From the IMG/VR virus record IMGVR_UViG_3300018424_000006, positions 124,001 through 188,000 of that record: a DNA stretch of 64,000 nucleotides; one strand, 5' to 3'. The DNA is from a virus. The notes beneath the pieces were generated by a model. That model saw only the letters and a program-made list of their open reading frames with translations. It was not told the origin of the DNA and did no database searches. The position numbers were made by a program, and so were the translations under genes. Shown one piece after another: positions 26,270-34,639 of this stretch; the first letter of the stretch is position 1; every line of letters begins with the position of its first letter.

Positions 26270-28096
26270 TTAGTAGAAGTAAGTACGGCTGTTATCTTGC
26301 CAGTTAGTGTTATTGCTAACATATAGGCCAGCAGGAGCATGGATGTTAGCCATGTCAGGCGCGGCATTCCAGTGGCTAGCAACTAACTGAGGCACAAGGT
26401 TAGTGAACCCTTCGGTACGCATAGTCATGCCCGCAGCGTGGATAGCTTGAAGCATTGCGTTGATTAGGTTCGGGTGGAACGTTAGACGGAAGATGATACC
26501 GCGCTGTTCGAAACCACCTGCTAGTAACTGCTTAAGGTTCTCACGGTAGTCGTGACAAGTCTTGTCGTTAGCAGTAGTAGGCTGAGAAGCCTGCTGGTAG
26601 ATTTCCATTAGCTGCGCATCGCCTTTAGAAAGCTCAAGAGTTTTCAAGTAGTCGATGTCACGGATATCACGAGTTACGCCGTCTTCGTCAACGTAAGTAC
26701 CGTCAACACGCTTAGTGGCACCTTGAAGCATGATTGGGTTTTGACCCCAAATGCCTTTGAACTTACCGTTGGTGAAACGATCGATTTCATTGATGATCAT
26801 TTCGTTCGCACGAGCTTGCGCTTGTGGATCACGATTTAACCCGGCAGCATCCATGAAGAAACGCTGTACCCAGTGTAGTCGAGAACCAACCTGGAAGTCT
26901 AGAGAAACAACTACACCTTCACGGAACAAGTTCGGAGAGATGGTGTATGGAGTTACTGCACCTTGTGCTACAGGAGCACCAATGTGCTGCGGAGTCAACT
27001 GGAAAGGCTTAGCGTCTTTCTTAGCTGGGATACCGCCGCTTGCTAGAGCTGTGTAGTCAAATTCGTAACCAAGGTTAGCTAGAGAGGCTTTACGGCTAGA
27101 GGCAGTGTTGTAAACTGACAATAGGTGATCGCCCTGTACTAAGTTAGCAATAGATACTAAGCTTAGAAGCTGACCAGATAGACCTTCACGAGTCACTTCC
27201 GCGCCCATGTTAGACATATCGGTTAGGACAACATGCTTCATGTAAGGAGGAGCAACTTTGTTCATGGCTGGGTTTTGGCCAACGCTGGTACGAATGATGT
27301 CAACGAAACCAGAAGCTTTTGCTAACTGCATGTTTACATCTTTCTTGTGCGGATCGTTAGACTTCTTGGCAGCTTCAGTAGTTAGCTGTAGAGTTGCAGT
27401 GAAGTCAGTGCTGATTGGTAGCCCGGCATTGTTAACATCGCCAGCACCCGGATTAACTTCTAGCTTGTTTACTAGAGTTAGTGGTACAGATGCAGATTGG
27501 ATATCGCCAATAGTTGGAGAGCTTAGTTCCAATACGTTTTCAGCACAAGCTAGTACCGCAGATTCAACTGTGCTGCGTGCAATACGCTCATCAGTGAAGT
27601 CAACAGTTTTAGGAACCATGCAGAAGCCGATAGTACGAACTTTAAGGCCGTCTTTATCAACTACTTTAGAAACCGCAGAAGCCACTTTGTCTTTTAGAGT
27701 GTCAGAGAACAACTCAGTAACTAGCGGATCGATTTCAATCTGGGTGCCCATGTTTTCAACGAACTTAGATTCTAGAGTATTGTCGCGCAGGAACTTCTCT
27801 AGAAGTAAGCAGAAAGTGAACGCCGTGTCACCTTTAATTAAATAAACAGCGAGAGTAGGTATGGCCAATTCATCGCTAATTAGTGCCAAGCCGCCGGAAA
27901 CCTGAGAGTTCTTCGCACAGAAGTCTTGAAGTAAAACTTCAGCCTGCTCATTGAAAATTTTCAAAGAGTCGGCTAGACCTTGACTTGAAGAAACAGTGCG
28001 CATTAGCATGTCTTCAATAGAACCGCCAAATGGAGACGCTGGAGTCTCGATTGGGTTGGCTTGTGGCTGCTGGGTATCGTTACCAGTATGGATCAT
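26270..28096 (-). CDS. chmA: Probable phage nuclear shell protein (chimallin), 608 aa
   Basis: Chimallin assembles the protein shell that surrounds replicating phage DNA in phiKZ-type infections. I base the call on three points. The length (608 aa) is close to the known shell proteins of around 600-630 residues. The gene lies between the tubulin gene and the polymerase genes, as phiKZ gene 54 does. It also forms its own unit with early-type promoter and terminator. The sequence is soluble, two-domain in appearance, with flexible N-terminal (TGNDTQQPQANPIETPAS) and C-terminal (NNTNWQDNSRTYFY) tails of the kind used to link neighbours. I cannot align it to a reference here. The main alternative is a virion structural protein. 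Confidence 0.66.
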   Translation of the reverse strand: MIHTGNDTQQPQANPIETPASPFGGSIEDMLMRTVSSSQGLADSLKIFNEQAEVLLQDFCAKNSQVSGGLALISDELAIPTLAVYLIKGDTAFTFCLLLEKFLRDNTLESKFVENMGTQIEIDPLVTELFSDTLKDKVASAVSKVVDKDGLKVRTIGFCMVPKTVDFTDERIARSTVESAVLACAENVLELSSPTIGDIQSASVPLTLVNKLEVNPGAGDVNNAGLPISTDFTATLQLTTEAAKKSNDPHKKDVNMQLAKASGFVDIIRTSVGQNPAMNKVAPPYMKHVVLTDMSNMGAEVTREGLSGQLLSLVSIANLVQGDHLLSVYNTASSRKASLANLGYEFDYTALASGGIPAKKDAKPFQLTPQHIGAPVAQGAVTPYTISPNLFREGVVVSLDFQVGSRLHWVQRFFMDAAGLNRDPQAQARANEMIINEIDRFTNGKFKGIWGQNPIMLQGATKRVDGTYVDEDGVTRDIRDIDYLKTLELSKGDAQLMEIYQQASQPTTANDKTCHDYRENLKQLLAGGFEQRGIIFRLTFHPNLINAMLQAIHAAGMTMRTEGFTNLVPQLVASHWNAAPDMANIHAPAGLYVSNNTNWQDNSRTYFY

Positions 28097-28164
28097 AGTA
28101 CTATAAACCTTTTATTCGAATGGTTGGTTAACGAGATGTGATAGATAGTATCACTCTCAATATA

Positions 28165-28172
28165 ATGATATA
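28165..28172 (-). promoter_or_regulatory. Early-type promoter core, variant TATATCAT
   Basis: The minus strand reads CGATTCTATATCATTATATTG, 69 bases before the shell-protein gene. It differs from the consensus TATATTAC at two positions. A further ACCTTATATT element lies upstream at about 28252-28262. Confidence 0.5.
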
Positions 28173-28324
28173 GAATCGTATTTTCTTGAAACACGGATTT
28201 TCAAGGGCAGAACGACATAGACCCTTAAGGGCAATTTGCATTGCTCTCTATAGAATATAAGGTGATATTATTTTTTTGCACGGTTGATCATATAGAGACT
28301 GAATCTATATAAAGGAATTTGGTA

Positions 28325-29419
28325 ATGTACAATATTTTTAAATATGCTGCGAGTAGTAGTCGCGGCAGTAAAGTTAATAATGATCTAAATAGATTGTTAT
28401 GGCAGCAGAATGAATCATGTGAAAAATTAATTGCGTATGAGCAAAAGAAAGGTTCTATAGTAGATGGTAGGCATCCACTCATTCGAGTCTTTCATACTCT
28501 TCCTGTTTTAGAACCAAAGGTAGATGCCTCTACTTACTACAACTCTGTAAGGAATGAAGAGATTGAGATCGGTAATTCAATTGATATTACTAATAGCCAT
28601 AATGAAGGCAAGATCTTTGATGATTTATTCTTCATGGGTAAAACAATCTTTCTTCAGGATAGAGAAGTTATTCCATTTACCGAATTACTGAATATCGATG
28701 AGACTAACTGGAAGACTCGTATTGTTCCTTTGAAGTGTTTACGTCTTTCTTCTTTTGTTAATCAAATTAATGATGCTAAACCTGAATCTAGTCAGATGGG
28801 TCTAGAAGACTATTCTGTGGTTAGTCTTAATATCCCTAAATTAGGTTTGATGTACTACTACTGGAAACAAGAAAATGCTAAGCGTCCAAGTGATGAGCGT
28901 GAGACTCCTGCTATCTTTATTTCCCGTTATGTAATTCCTAACATGTATAAGAGTCAAATGCAAGCAGGGCTTGTAAATGATCTTTATACTCTACTATCTG
29001 GTTTTAGTATCATTAAAGAAAAGCCTGAGACTAGCTTCTGGGTTATTGACCGTAACGAAGAAATGCTAAAAGAATATGAGGAGATGATTGAAGGCCTCCC
29101 CCTTAAGTCTTATGAGTTTGATGAGATACTTTTTGTCATGCCTAGTTATGAAGATAAAGTTATCTTAAGTCATATTCCAAATTTAATGGATCAAGAAACC
29201 CTTAATAACAAATGGGCTATTCTAGCAGCTTCTATTGATATGATTTCTTTAGCAGCTTTATTAGTTAGCAATAGTTCTTCTGGGTTAAGCGAGTTAAGAA
29301 CTCGATTCAAAGTACTTAATCGTCATATTAAGAATAACGGTATTCTTCGTAAGATTGATGATAAAGATATTCGAGAGACTTTGTCTTCTCGTTTAGATGA
29401 GATTGCGGATTTATTTTAG
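28325..29419 (+). CDS. Unknown protein, 364 aa, divergent from the shell gene
   Basis: A plus-strand single gene that shares its 228-base upstream region with the shell-protein gene. The frame opens at TTG, but the ATG at 28325 has AAGGA eight bases before it and is preferred. The protein is soluble and helical, with a hydrophobic stretch near residue 310 (AILAASIDMISLAALLV) that could be a buried helix or a membrane segment. No family is recognised. Confidence 0.72.
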   Translation: MYNIFKYAASSSRGSKVNNDLNRLLWQQNESCEKLIAYEQKKGSIVDGRHPLIRVFHTLPVLEPKVDASTYYNSVRNEEIEIGNSIDITNSHNEGKIFDDLFFMGKTIFLQDREVIPFTELLNIDETNWKTRIVPLKCLRLSSFVNQINDAKPESSQMGLEDYSVVSLNIPKLGLMYYYWKQENAKRPSDERETPAIFISRYVIPNMYKSQMQAGLVNDLYTLLSGFSIIKEKPETSFWVIDRNEEMLKEYEEMIEGLPLKSYEFDEILFVMPSYEDKVILSHIPNLMDQETLNNKWAILAASIDMISLAALLVSNSSSGLSELRTRFKVLNRHIKNNGILRKIDDKDIRETLSSRLDEIADLF

Positions 29420-29427
29420 CGGCATAA

Positions 29428-29456
29428 AACCCTACCTCCAGTTAGGAGGTAGGGTT
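29428..29456. terminator. Bidirectional hairpin terminator
   Basis: A 12-bp perfect stem (AACCCTACCTCC) with an AGTTA loop lies between convergent genes. CGGCATAA precedes it on the plus strand. Confidence 0.85.
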
Positions 29457-29463
29457 ATTCTGT

Positions 29464-31659
29464 TTACCCGAAATGTTTGTCAAAGTCTATTATAAGATTG
29501 TCTTTGGCTGTCTGCATATCAATATCATGATATGCGAAACGAGTCTTGTGTTTATTCTTATAATAGATACCTAGACATTCCAGCATGTAGTAGAACGATT
29601 CAGTTAGGTCTGTTAACAGTTTACCAATATCCACTGCTTCCCAGATCTCATCCGGAATAGTATTGTTTTCTAGATGCTCTTGACTTACTAACAGCATAGT
29701 GAAGTTAGTTCGTCCAGATTTCTCTAGCCAGCCACGCATTCTACCAGCTACAGCGGGATCAATTCTATCCAGCCATGCCGCCAAAGCAGTCTTGTTTGGT
29801 AAGTCTACAGGAATCTTTTTGCATTCCACAGTTGGGTCCGGCATCGCTCCGTATTTAGGCGCAAATACTTCCTGCCATAGATCATAGTAGACTAAGATAC
29901 TCGATTCAGGATTCTTATAAGCACTCGCATCTTTAATACGAACGTTATAAAGAGATTCCGAATTACCATTCCGCAAGTCTTCTTGGATTTTGTGTTCCAA
30001 ATAGGCTGGTACAGATATAGCTTGTGCTGGAGTAATCTTTTCACCTTTCTTAAAAGTCTCTACGATAGCGGTTACGTAATCATTAAAGATTTCGATAATC
30101 CAACGAGGTACTTTACTAGACTTAAGGGCTACCCCTTTTGTCTCGAGTTCTTCTTCCGGATATACGTTTCCTTCACAAGCTGAGATGGTTGCTATGTAAT
30201 GTTTAGAACGGTTAGTCACACCCATTACCGGCATAGCAAATTCTGGCTTCATCTTCAGAGTAAACATATGTTCTTCTGGAGTGCCGATGTTTGCTGACAT
30301 CTTCGCTAGGAAATGTGTTACCAACTGAGAGTTTAAGTAAGTCATTAACTCACGTGCACAGTCAGCTTGGAAGTCAAACTTAAGTTCGCCTAAATACCAC
30401 TCAATAATACTTTGCGTTGTAAACAAGGTACTATCTGTATCGGATGCTATTACGCATTCACGGACAGAAGTTGGGAAGTGGTGAATAGAACTTGGAGTCA
30501 AGTCAGTACACATAAATGCTTCAAAGAAAAGATTGTATCTTCCTGTGATCGCTTCTGTGATATATTTAACTCGATAAGCAAAGCGCTTATAGACCTTCGG
30601 ATCTTCCTCAACCAAATCTCCAATGGATCTACCTGCTAAATCCTGAGCAGACAAAGAAGCTACTAACGAATCAATATAGTCGTCAGCTCCTTTAATCCAT
30701 TTCTTAGCCTCATCTATTTCCATCTCTGGGAAGTCTTCAAAACCAAACAAAGTTAGTTCGTCAAACATCTTACGGACAAAGTCTGGATTAATATCCATCC
30801 AAGTCTTTAAGTCTGAAACGCCTATTACAACCATCAGTTGTACTGGATTAAGTTTACGCAAGAAAGCTTCTAACTTATTCCACTCTGGAGTACTCATCCA
30901 ATAGCGATCACAAGCATTCTTAAAACGCTCTAGGACGTATTCAATTGAAGGTAGTTTGAAACCATAAGTCTCAATAGCTTTCTTCACTAACTCCATATCC
31001 ACTAACTGAATAGCTGCTACTGCATTCTCCAGTGCAATGCTAGGCATATAGTAGTGACGGTTACCCATCATAAAACGTTCTGTGGAGCTATTAGAATTGG
31101 TTGTAGCTACACGACACGTAGAAGTTAATGAAGTATGTGCACTTCCGGCATAGTTTGGATTGTGAGGGCTACAGTGAGCCCCAGAGAACGAGTTATTCAA
31201 TATCTTGATATTAACCTGTTCTTTATCCCAGTAGCCTGCCATGTCTTCGTCGCCGGCCATCTTAGCTTCGAACTTTTTATTCTTTACTTTCTTACGGCGA
31301 CTTAGACCCTCATCAATAAAGTCCCCTTGATAGCAACGTTCTTTTTTTGGATCTTCATAGGCAATTAAACTTGGGCTTAGTACCAGATTCTTTTGCTGAA
31401 CCGTACGTAAGAATTCGGATAGTTTAATTTTACCTTTCTCTCTATCCGCATGCGCATGCTTGCGGAAGATAACCTTTAATTCTGGATCTTTAGGTTCCAG
31501 AGGACCGCCGGGTTTCGAAAGCTCTACTGCTTTCTGTAACGCTTCTTCATATGGAATATCTTTCATAATAGAAGCATAGCATGCTAGATGCTCACGATAG
31601 TTTCGAACAACGTTTAAGTCACGCTCATAGTCATTCGGCCCCTTTAAGAAAAGACTCAT
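29464..31659 (-). CDS. DNA polymerase with family-B motifs B and C, 731 aa
   Basis: The protein carries KILNNSFSG (152-160), matching family-B motif B (K-x-x-x-N-S-x-Y-G). It also has VIASDTDSTLF (403-413), matching motif C with its two catalytic Asp. A further KxY-like region (RSKHYIATI) follows. The motif A Asp is not clear: NLVLSPSLIAYED (91-103) sits at about the right place but lacks the leading Asp. There is no room for the proofreading exonuclease domain upstream. The polymerase is therefore probably split over two genes or very divergent, as suspected in this phage group. It has its own promoter-like site. Confidence 0.7.
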   Translation of the reverse strand: MSLFLKGPNDYERDLNVVRNYREHLACYASIMKDIPYEEALQKAVELSKPGGPLEPKDPELKVIFRKHAHADREKGKIKLSEFLRTVQQKNLVLSPSLIAYEDPKKERCYQGDFIDEGLSRRKKVKNKKFEAKMAGDEDMAGYWDKEQVNIKILNNSFSGAHCSPHNPNYAGSAHTSLTSTCRVATTNSNSSTERFMMGNRHYYMPSIALENAVAAIQLVDMELVKKAIETYGFKLPSIEYVLERFKNACDRYWMSTPEWNKLEAFLRKLNPVQLMVVIGVSDLKTWMDINPDFVRKMFDELTLFGFEDFPEMEIDEAKKWIKGADDYIDSLVASLSAQDLAGRSIGDLVEEDPKVYKRFAYRVKYITEAITGRYNLFFEAFMCTDLTPSSIHHFPTSVRECVIASDTDSTLFTTQSIIEWYLGELKFDFQADCARELMTYLNSQLVTHFLAKMSANIGTPEEHMFTLKMKPEFAMPVMGVTNRSKHYIATISACEGNVYPEEELETKGVALKSSKVPRWIIEIFNDYVTAIVETFKKGEKITPAQAISVPAYLEHKIQEDLRNGNSESLYNVRIKDASAYKNPESSILVYYDLWQEVFAPKYGAMPDPTVECKKIPVDLPNKTALAAWLDRIDPAVAGRMRGWLEKSGRTNFTMLLVSQEHLENNTIPDEIWEAVDIGKLLTDLTESFYYMLECLGIYYKNKHKTRFAYHDIDMQTAKDNLIIDFDKHFG

Positions 31660-31680
31660 AATTTAATTTCTCCACTCTCT

Positions 31681-31688
31681 CTAATATA
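31681..31688 (-). promoter_or_regulatory. Early-type promoter core, variant TATATTAG
   Basis: The minus strand reads TTATTCTATATTAGAGAGAG, 22 bases before the polymerase-B gene. One base differs from TATATTAC and the leading AATTC is TATTC. Confidence 0.5.
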
Positions 31689-31720
31689 GAATAAAAAAGA
31701 AATGTAAATTAGGCAGCAGA

Positions 31721-31754
31721 ATTACTCTACCTGCCCTAAGACAAGTAGAGTAAT
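31721..31754. terminator. Hairpin, probable terminator
   Basis: A 10-bp stem (ATTACTCTAC/GTAGAGTAAT) with a 14-base loop lies after the small-gene run that ends at 31764. The A/T tract lies on its right side, so direction is unclear. Confidence 0.55.
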
Positions 31755-31763
31755 CAAAAAAAA

Positions 31764-32174
31764 TTATTCGGACACCGAAAGTACTTCATATCCATTCAAC
31801 GTTAACAACGACTTGATACGAACATAATCCGCCTCTTTGAAGTTGTTAAGCTGAATAGTTACCAATCGATTTGAGACCGATGCTAAACTATTAGCATTGA
31901 TCCACGGAATGCCAATGTACACAATGGTAGTTGAATCCGTAGCCAATGCTAGATAGTTGTAAGAGGTAAAGTCATTACTAATTAATGCTTGGTCTTCTGC
32001 TGGGATAGAAGGCCAAATATTAGTATGATTTACCTGTGCATTTGAATCGGCTGGCAAGGCTCTAGGATTTACTACGCCTAGAACCTTACCTGTGAACGAC
32101 TGAACGCCGCCAATCAAACCGTGAGTTGTAAACTGAATTTCGTCATCAAGGATCAAGCTTGTTTGTGAGAGCAT
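31764..32174 (-). CDS. Unknown small protein, 136 aa
   Basis: The frame opens upstream at 32207, but the ATG at 32174 has GGAG seven bases before it. The product is beta-rich (TTHGLIGGVQSFTGKVLGVV) and has no membrane segment. It overlaps the preceding gene by 29 bases and is the last of a run of seven overlapping or nearly abutting small genes (34571 to 31764). No family is recognised. Confidence 0.65.
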   Translation of the reverse strand: MLSQTSLILDDEIQFTTHGLIGGVQSFTGKVLGVVNPRALPADSNAQVNHTNIWPSIPAEDQALISNDFTSYNYLALATDSTTIVYIGIPWINANSLASVSNRLVTIQLNNFKEADYVRIKSLLTLNGYEVLSVSE

Positions 32175-32475
32175 GAGGGATCTCCAATAGAATACTGGTT
32201 CCGCCAATTAGCTTTAGACTATCTACATCTGGCGATGTAGACAAAGAAGCTTCTTTGCGGATGTCATTTAAAATTTCCATTATAAGATCAGTCGGCTCTT
32301 CTTCAATAAGTTCACCATAAACAATGGCAACCTCAAGAAGTTCTTCTGCTTTCGCATAGAGTTGTTTCCGAACTTCCTTACAAGAAGGAGTATCCGGTAA
32401 GCTTTGATTATGAAGTAGGTTAATCAGTTTTAAAACCGCGTTTGACTGACAGAGTAGTACTACGGGCTTATCCAT
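32146..32475 (-). CDS. Unknown small protein with C-terminal GGTS motif, 109 aa
   Basis: A helical N-terminal two thirds, then a C-terminal strand SLKLIGGTSILLEI. The same hydrophobic-GGTS-hydrophobic ending occurs in the genes at 32837 and 34188 in the same run, which suggests these are distant paralogues. No known family is recognised. Confidence 0.65.
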   Translation of the reverse strand: MDKPVVLLCQSNAVLKLINLLHNQSLPDTPSCKEVRKQLYAKAEELLEVAIVYGELIEEEPTDLIMEILNDIRKEASLSTSPDVDSLKLIGGTSILLEIPHALTNKLDP

Positions 32476-32484
32476 GTACCTTAC

Positions 32485-32895
32485 CTATTTATAGTTGACT
32501 ATACCGAAACTGGCCGACCATTGATCGATGGTGACGAGTTCAGCTTCTAAGTATTCGATACCATCTACGTTTAAATTTTTCTCGGCGAATGAGACAAGGC
32601 GATAAAATATCTCCTTAAAGTAAACGTAGAAAGTGTCTTCTTCAACATGTCCTATTGATAGACGGATACCATTAATTATGTCATCCGAAAAAGAATGCTC
32701 TGCAACTGCGATATGTTGCAGCATATCTATAAAATTATCTTCTACGTTATCAGGCATGTAGCCACGACTAAGTAGACGCCGTTTAGCATCGATAATTATA
32801 TCTTTAATATCAATTATAAGGATCAAGGGCTGGTGTTCAGACAAGCCTGTTCGGGAGAGTACTTCTCCCTGCGGTGCTTTGAACGGGAATGGCAT
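32485..32895 (-). CDS. Unknown small protein, 136 aa
   Basis: Starts 59 bases inside the upstream gene, which is long for a coupled start; a weak GAGG lies 11 bases before the ATG. The C-terminal part (EAELVTIDQWSASFGIVNYK) could be a degenerate form of the strand-GGTS-strand ending of its neighbours. No family is recognised. Confidence 0.6.
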   Translation of the reverse strand: MPFPFKAPQGEVLSRTGLSEHQPLILIIDIKDIIIDAKRRLLSRGYMPDNVEDNFIDMLQHIAVAEHSFSDDIINGIRLSIGHVEEDTFYVYFKEIFYRLVSFAEKNLNVDGIEYLEAELVTIDQWSASFGIVNYK

Positions 32896-33313
32896 TTTGC
32901 ATTGCGCCTCGATTAACGTTCTGAATGAAGTCTATTGTAAAAGACGTACCTCCTACATACTTCGCCATAATGCTTAAATTGGGGCGATGAATATGGTAAA
33001 TAGGTGGCAGCGCAGAAAACTCAGTTTGCATATACGCGCCCACATCCATTATCAAAGTATACGCATGACTTTGCTGATTGGCCAGAAGGTTGCAATCTCC
33101 GCAAATATAACTTACGTCACACTGACAAGTTTTAGGTGGTGAGTACAAGTCTAGATAGTCAGTAGAGACCATATCGTCAATGATATTTTCTAGAGTCTGG
33201 AACTGGAACACTGCTTCTATACAATGGCAAGCTAAGGTAACGTTGTCAATAGTAGCCAACTTACCCTGCAAGATTGGAACATCGATAATGAGTCGACTGG
33301 GTAGTACGTCCAT
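32837..33313 (-). CDS. Unknown small protein with Cys cluster and GGTS motif, 158 aa
   Basis: The frame opens at 33364, but the ATG at 33313 has AAGGA about seven bases before it. Four cysteines in CQCDVSYICGDC (about 76-87) could bind zinc. Later the strand IMAKYVGGTSFTIDF matches the ending of neighbouring small genes, followed here by a 28-residue flexible tail. No family is recognised. Confidence 0.65.
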   Translation of the reverse strand: MDVLPSRLIIDVPILQGKLATIDNVTLACHCIEAVFQFQTLENIIDDMVSTDYLDLYSPPKTCQCDVSYICGDCNLLANQQSHAYTLIMDVGAYMQTEFSALPPIYHIHRPNLSIMAKYVGGTSFTIDFIQNVNRGAMQNAIPVQSTAGRSTLPNRLV

Positions 33314-33323
33314 ATCTATTTCC

Positions 33324-33758
33324 TTATAGGTTTTCTTTGAGAAGAACCCCTTCGTTGGGACCAATCCATTGAAACTTAATTCTTTCCAATGGCCATCCTG
33401 CCGGAAGAAATACTAGTAAAGCTCTCAGCTTATCTTTAATCATTTCGCTGGCTAGATTAAAGGTTGACTCGGCATGATAGGTAGGCATACCTAACGTGAC
33501 GAACATGTCGAAGTTATGCGGAGTTTTCATTAACCTCTGATAGAGATCTCTGACTCCTTCCCCATAAAGAATGCAACTGACTTCTGCGTCCAAAAACCCT
33601 CGTATATCAAAGAAGCTTATTCCTAGATTCGAGTGGTTCTCAAGCGATTGTCGGATGTGTTCTTTGACATCAACAAAACTGATAACTTCTATTTCATTAT
33701 TTTCGTTTAGGATCGGTGAATATATTTCCCGTCCCGGTCGGTATTGAGTCGCTCCCAT
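33324..33758 (-). CDS. Unknown small protein, 144 aa
   Basis: An alpha/beta protein ending RIKFQWIGPNEGVLLKENL, a possible variant of the strand-GGTS-strand ending of its neighbours. It starts 52 bases inside the preceding gene with AGGG before the ATG. No family is recognised. Confidence 0.62.
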   Translation of the reverse strand: MGATQYRPGREIYSPILNENNEIEVISFVDVKEHIRQSLENHSNLGISFFDIRGFLDAEVSCILYGEGVRDLYQRLMKTPHNFDMFVTLGMPTYHAESTFNLASEMIKDKLRALLVFLPAGWPLERIKFQWIGPNEGVLLKENL

Positions 33759-34198
33759 TCTAAAACCCTATAATCTCCAAGTGGTTCGGCTACTACGGTA
33801 GTATTCATGCATGTAACATGAAATACCTCGAACATGTTTTCTGGGCAATAAGGTGTGACTTCCCGTAGAATGAATAGATTGATAGGGTCGTAGTAACGAA
33901 CACCGTAAACCAACTCATTAACGTCTTGGTCAGTAAACGTAATAGTACTCTTCAAGGCAAACATTCTAGAGATGATATCTCGACGTACACCATGTAGTTT
34001 GTCTCCCACATTACCGCCACCCAAATACTGGTTTAAGTCATGATGCAACGAATCTGCCACAGCAGCCGTTATTAACTCTAAACCAAATAGTTCCCAGATC
34101 TGGTGAAAGGGACTACCCTTACCATGAGACGACTCTAGAAACTCTAGAGTAGACCGCGTTATCCCCCCAATATCTATCAGGATAGTTTTATTTTGCAT
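33707..34198 (-). CDS. Unknown small protein, 163 aa
   Basis: The frame opens at 34312, but the ATG at 34198 has GGAG eight bases before it and only an 11-base overlap with the preceding gene. The N-terminus reads MQNKTILIDIGGITRST, a strand followed by a glycine turn. The rest is mixed alpha/beta. No family is recognised. Confidence 0.62.
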   Translation of the reverse strand: MQNKTILIDIGGITRSTLEFLESSHGKGSPFHQIWELFGLELITAAVADSLHHDLNQYLGGGNVGDKLHGVRRDIISRMFALKSTITFTDQDVNELVYGVRYYDPINLFILREVTPYCPENMFEVFHVTCMNTTVVAEPLGDYRVLEWERLNTDRDGKYIHRS

Positions 34199-34571
34199 AT
34201 TCTTTCTCCAAAGCTGCAAAACTGGTTCCGCCCAAATATCGAATTTCAAAGTTCTCTGGTAGGTGATGGCTAGTTGGAATACTCTCTCGTATTTCAGCAG
34301 ACATTTCCGCAAGGATCTTTCGATCTAATGCTTCCAGAGGTTCGAAATCAAAAGCGGTACTTTTTGTTCCACTTAAATCACAAACTAAATACATCCCTTC
34401 TATAACCCGTCCGATCCAGAAGACGACAATATCGATAGGCTCATTACCTAACGAGTCTACAGGATGTGCATTTGGGTTGTTTGGATTTTTAATTTCAGAT
34501 TTAACAATGGAAATAGCATCATAAAAACTTTCCGGTACTGCAAAGATAGTTCCTTTAAGTCCATTAACCAT
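34188..34571 (-). CDS. Unknown small protein with C-terminal GGTS motif, 127 aa
   Basis: This is the first gene of the overlapping small-gene run, right after the tubulin terminator. It ends FEIRYLGGTSFAALEKEYAK, the clearest example of the shared C-terminal motif. A central strand (DIVVFWIGRVIEGMYLVCDL) precedes it. No family is recognised. Confidence 0.65.
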   Translation of the reverse strand: MVNGLKGTIFAVPESFYDAISIVKSEIKNPNNPNAHPVDSLGNEPIDIVVFWIGRVIEGMYLVCDLSGTKSTAFDFEPLEALDRKILAEMSAEIRESIPTSHHLPENFEIRYLGGTSFAALEKEYAK

Positions 34572-34599
34572 TTTTAATAAACCCTATATTAAGAAAAAA

Positions 34600-34625
34600 A
34601 TATCGGGAGAATTAACTCCCGATAT
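34600..34625 (-). terminator. Hairpin terminator after the tubulin gene
   Basis: A 10-bp perfect stem (ATATCGGGAG) with an AATTAA loop is followed on the minus strand by seven T residues. Confidence 0.9.
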
Positions 34626-34639
34626 TTTAAGTTTTGCCT

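Noticed and set aside
27258-27845. Plus-strand frame of 195 codons inside the shell-protein gene
   Set aside because: It is antisense to a clearly coding gene, with no ribosome site and a composition typical of a shadow frame.
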